This document shows positions 61,212 through 64,000 of a DNA stretch of 64,000 bases, piece by piece. The stretch is taken from the NCBI GenBank assembly GCA_004352715.1, contig SCFE01000120.1, forward strand, positions 670,032 to 734,031, in the 5' to 3' direction. The notes beneath the pieces are model-generated. The model did not search any database and was not told the origin of the DNA. It was given only the letters and a program-made list of their open reading frames with translations. The stretch is from Hofstenia miamia. Lineage: Eukaryota > Xenacoelomorpha > Acoela. A program made the position numbers and the translations under genes. How positions within the stretch are numbered: the stretch's first letter is position 1; each line of letters begins with the position of its first letter.

Positions 61212-64000
61212 TCATCCCTTCTGTCTTCCATTGGATGTCCAGTTCGAGATTCCCTTCATATCCTTCTCTGTGGGTTTGATATTGTCATCTCCCCAGGTCT
61301 TTGGGTTCAGGGCACTCTCTTCCTCAGTGGCTGTTGCATCTTGTTCGATTTTCCTAAATTCAGACAATAAGTTTATATCCCATATTTCAGGGTCATATAT
61401 ATATTTATCTCTTGCTGCCCATCTTGGCAGCACTCTCCTTTGTATATCCTCATTACTGATATTTGCTTCAAATTCTTCATCAAAGCCTTCCTCCAGTAGA
61501 CTATCTAATTCACTCATGTTGTATACAATCTCATTACCATTAATGTGACTTATTTTGAACTTGGCATTTTCATTTAATATAGATTCTTTGATATCTGCTG
61601 TCACCTGTTTTAGGTTTTGGAAGTGCAGTAATCTATCATTATTTAACATGTACTTGTTGTTTGGTAATACTTGCATTATTTTATATGGACCTGACCACAC
61701 TGTTTTTAACTTTTGGACCTGGTTTGTGTCTGTTAATTTCATAGGTGTGAATGCTTAGACTGTGTTGCCTAGTTTATGTGCATGACCATAAATTTTCTTA
61801 TTGTAGTTATGCTGTTGTCTCACAGCCAATTTCTTTGTGTTATGACACATCGTCTCATGTATCACTGTTATTTGATTCCTCAGTTGATCCACATATTGGT
61901 TGTCCAACTTTCCACTATAGGCAAAGTATTGCATTGATAATGGTGTTGCCGCCTCTCTTCCAAACATGGCTTTAAATGGTGTTATCCCAGTTGTTGAATG
62001 TAAGGACGTATTGTAAGAATTCTCAATCATTTCAAATAATTTTCTCCATTTGCGCCCCCTACTCTTGAAGTTGTAACTCTGATCAGCTTTATCAAGGTTC
62101 TATTCAGTCTCTCCACTGCACTGTTTGCCTGTGGATGGTATGCTGTTGTTCTTTCACTTATGACTTCCAGTAGGCATGCCATTTCTTGAACAGGTTGCTT
62201 TCAAATTGTGGCTCCTTATCAGTGATTATCATCTACATTGGCCTGAACTTCAGGATCCATTCTTTCATTACTATGTTGGCAGTTGTTTCAGCCATTGTGT
62301 GCTTCATCAGGATTAACTTCGTGTATTTGGTGAAGTTGTCCACCATCACTAGCAGGTATTGATATCCCTCCTCATCTTTTGACAACATTTCTAAGTCTAT
62401 GTGTACGATCTCATTTGGTTGCATCACTATGATCTTTTCTAGTGGTGCCCTCTGTATCAGAAAATGTTGTTTATTATGGAGGAGACATTTTGTACATTTG
62501 TTGATTATTTCTTCTGTGACCTTCTGTATTGCCATTGTAAAAAATCATGCATTGAACATGCTTTCTGTTTGCGTGATGCCTAAATGGCCCTTCTCATGAA
62601 TCTTCCTTACTAGTTTGCATTTAAAGTACTATGGTATTGCAATCCTATTGTTTTGTCCTTCCATGTATAGGAGTCCATTCCTGTTCCTCTTCCATTTGTA
62701 CCTCTCATAGTAGCTTGCAGTTAACTTTGATAATTTCACACTCAGCTCCTGTAACTTCTTTATGATTTCACTTAATATCAGGTCATCTTTCTGTTTTTTT
62801 ATAATCTCCAACTCTGATATTTCTTCCTTTATCACAATTGGTAGCACTGCTTGTCCCTTCTTATCAACATTCATCTCTGGCAGCCCCTCGTACTCTGTGT
62901 GTGGTAAAAATTGGAACTGTTTTTTCTCTCCGTCTTCCTTGGTTGCATCCCTCTGATACTCGGGAAGTGAAGTTCAAAAGTTGGCGTTTGTATGCAGTGT
63001 TCCTCTTCAGTGTTTGATTGTGAAGGTGAATTCGCTTAGGTATTCAATCCATCTCAACACTATTCCTGATTTGTCACCTGAAAACTTTTTGAGCTGCTGT
63101 TTTCAGGACAAACCCTGAATTGCCGTCCTATTAAGAAGTGCTTAAATTTCTTAATGCTCTCAATCAGTGCCAGCATCTCAAATTTTGGTAACCCCTTGCC
63201 ATCCTTTAGTTGTCCCAGCATTGCTCCAATCACTACCTTGCTGGCATCACAGTCTAATATAAAAGTTTCATTGTAGTTGGGCATGTTCAATGATGGCAAT
63301 TTTGCTAGTTCTTCTTTTATCTTGTCTAGCTCCTCCTGCTCCTGCCATGTCCATATAAATGGTACTGACTTTCTCATCAGCCACGTCATTTTGGCAGTCT
63401 TCCCCGCAATGTTAGGGATAAACATGCTGTAATAATTGAAGAAGCCCATTATTCTTTGGATGTCCTTCTTGTTGTTCGGTTTCTCTATTCTCCTGATCAT
63501 GTCTCTTGTGTTGTCCTTCATACATATTTGCCCTTTTCCAATGACTCATCCTAGAAATATAATTTTTTCTTTTTAAATGTCGCATTTATTTCCATTGATT
63601 CTCAGGACAGCTTTTTGCAGGATTGATAATGTTTGTTCCAGTTTCTGCAGGTGTTCCTCATGTTGCTAGTCATGATGATGTCATCAATGTATGCATTTAT
63701 GCTGTCCTCCATCTTGTGTTTTTTATTTTTAAACACTTTCATTATATATCTTTGAAATGTTGCAGGCACATTACATAGGCCAAGCGCCATATATATCCAT
63801 TCGTACAGGCTGTAAGGAGTTATGAACGCTGTCTTTTCTATGTCTTCTTCTTCCATTCTCATCTGCCAATACACCTTGCATAAGTCTATTGATGTGAAGT
63901 ACTTGTGTTTGCTCACCTCATATAGCATGTCCTCTATCTTGGGCAGTGGGTACAAGTCTTTTTTCATTACTTCATTCAACTTCCAGAAGTCTATGCATAA
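61212..64000 (-). pseudogene. Gypsy pol copy 1, runs off the right edge
   Basis: From the edge: CIDFWKLNEV and YPLPKIEDML, SIDLCKVYWQ, and an intact YIDDII box (63695), then a frameshift where about 4 bases are missing (63660). RNase H at 63521-63060 has LDCDASK but lacks about 26 residues that copy 3 has. The integrase zinc region (62874-62520) keeps C-x-x-C (KCTKC). Its core starts HIDLEML and is broken after 62233. 62030-61755 is the end of the core, and 61742-61212 carries GPYKI and the acidic tail. Each domain matches copy 3 closely. Inactive because of at least three frameshifts. Confidence 0.88.

Overview
This is eukaryotic, AT-rich animal DNA with split genes, large introns and many transposable elements. 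The two host genes I can identify both have animal relatives: a calbindin-type EF-hand protein on the + strand and the RNA polymerase II elongation factor ELL on the - strand. They face each other tail to tail, with about 1.1 kb between their stop codons. The W-rich introns (down to 48 bp), the LINE and hAT content and the diverged host proteins suggest an invertebrate. A flatworm is plausible, but I cannot name the species from the sequence.

Layout. 1-5 kb holds two separate pieces of non-LTR retrotransposon (endonuclease, then a broken reverse transcriptase), both on the - strand, and two hAT-like MITEs. 6.6-14.2 kb holds further short DNA-transposon derivatives (hAT-like, pogo-like, piggyBac-like), several with visible target-site duplications, and an almost perfect array of about 40 copies of an 84-bp unit (8437-11770). 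15.7-19.8 kb carries three exons of the EF-hand gene. Its last 3' splice site sits at the end of a sevenfold tandem repeat of the acceptor itself. 20.8-35.1 kb is the ELL gene, for which I could phase ten exons. Its introns hold a mariner-like transposase remnant and two MITEs.

At about 35.4 kb the base composition changes abruptly. The ELL gene has ordinary CpG content, but from about 35,375 to 38,947 I find no CpG at all, and the rest of the window stays CpG-poor. This half contains no host gene I can recognise. It holds two copies of one MITE, a Ty3/gypsy-type LTR element on the + strand (LTR, tRNA-Trp-type primer site, open gag, decayed pol, no integrase), and from 47.7 kb to the right edge a repetitive block on the - strand. 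In that block Ty3/gypsy pol fragments alternate head to tail with an unidentified second reading frame ('ORFx'), interrupted by three long assembly gaps and two + strand LTR-like pieces. Copies differ mostly by paired CG-to-TG and CG-to-CA changes, as expected from decay of methylated CpG. Either this half is a heavily methylated repeat domain, or it was joined to the ELL locus by misassembly or contamination.
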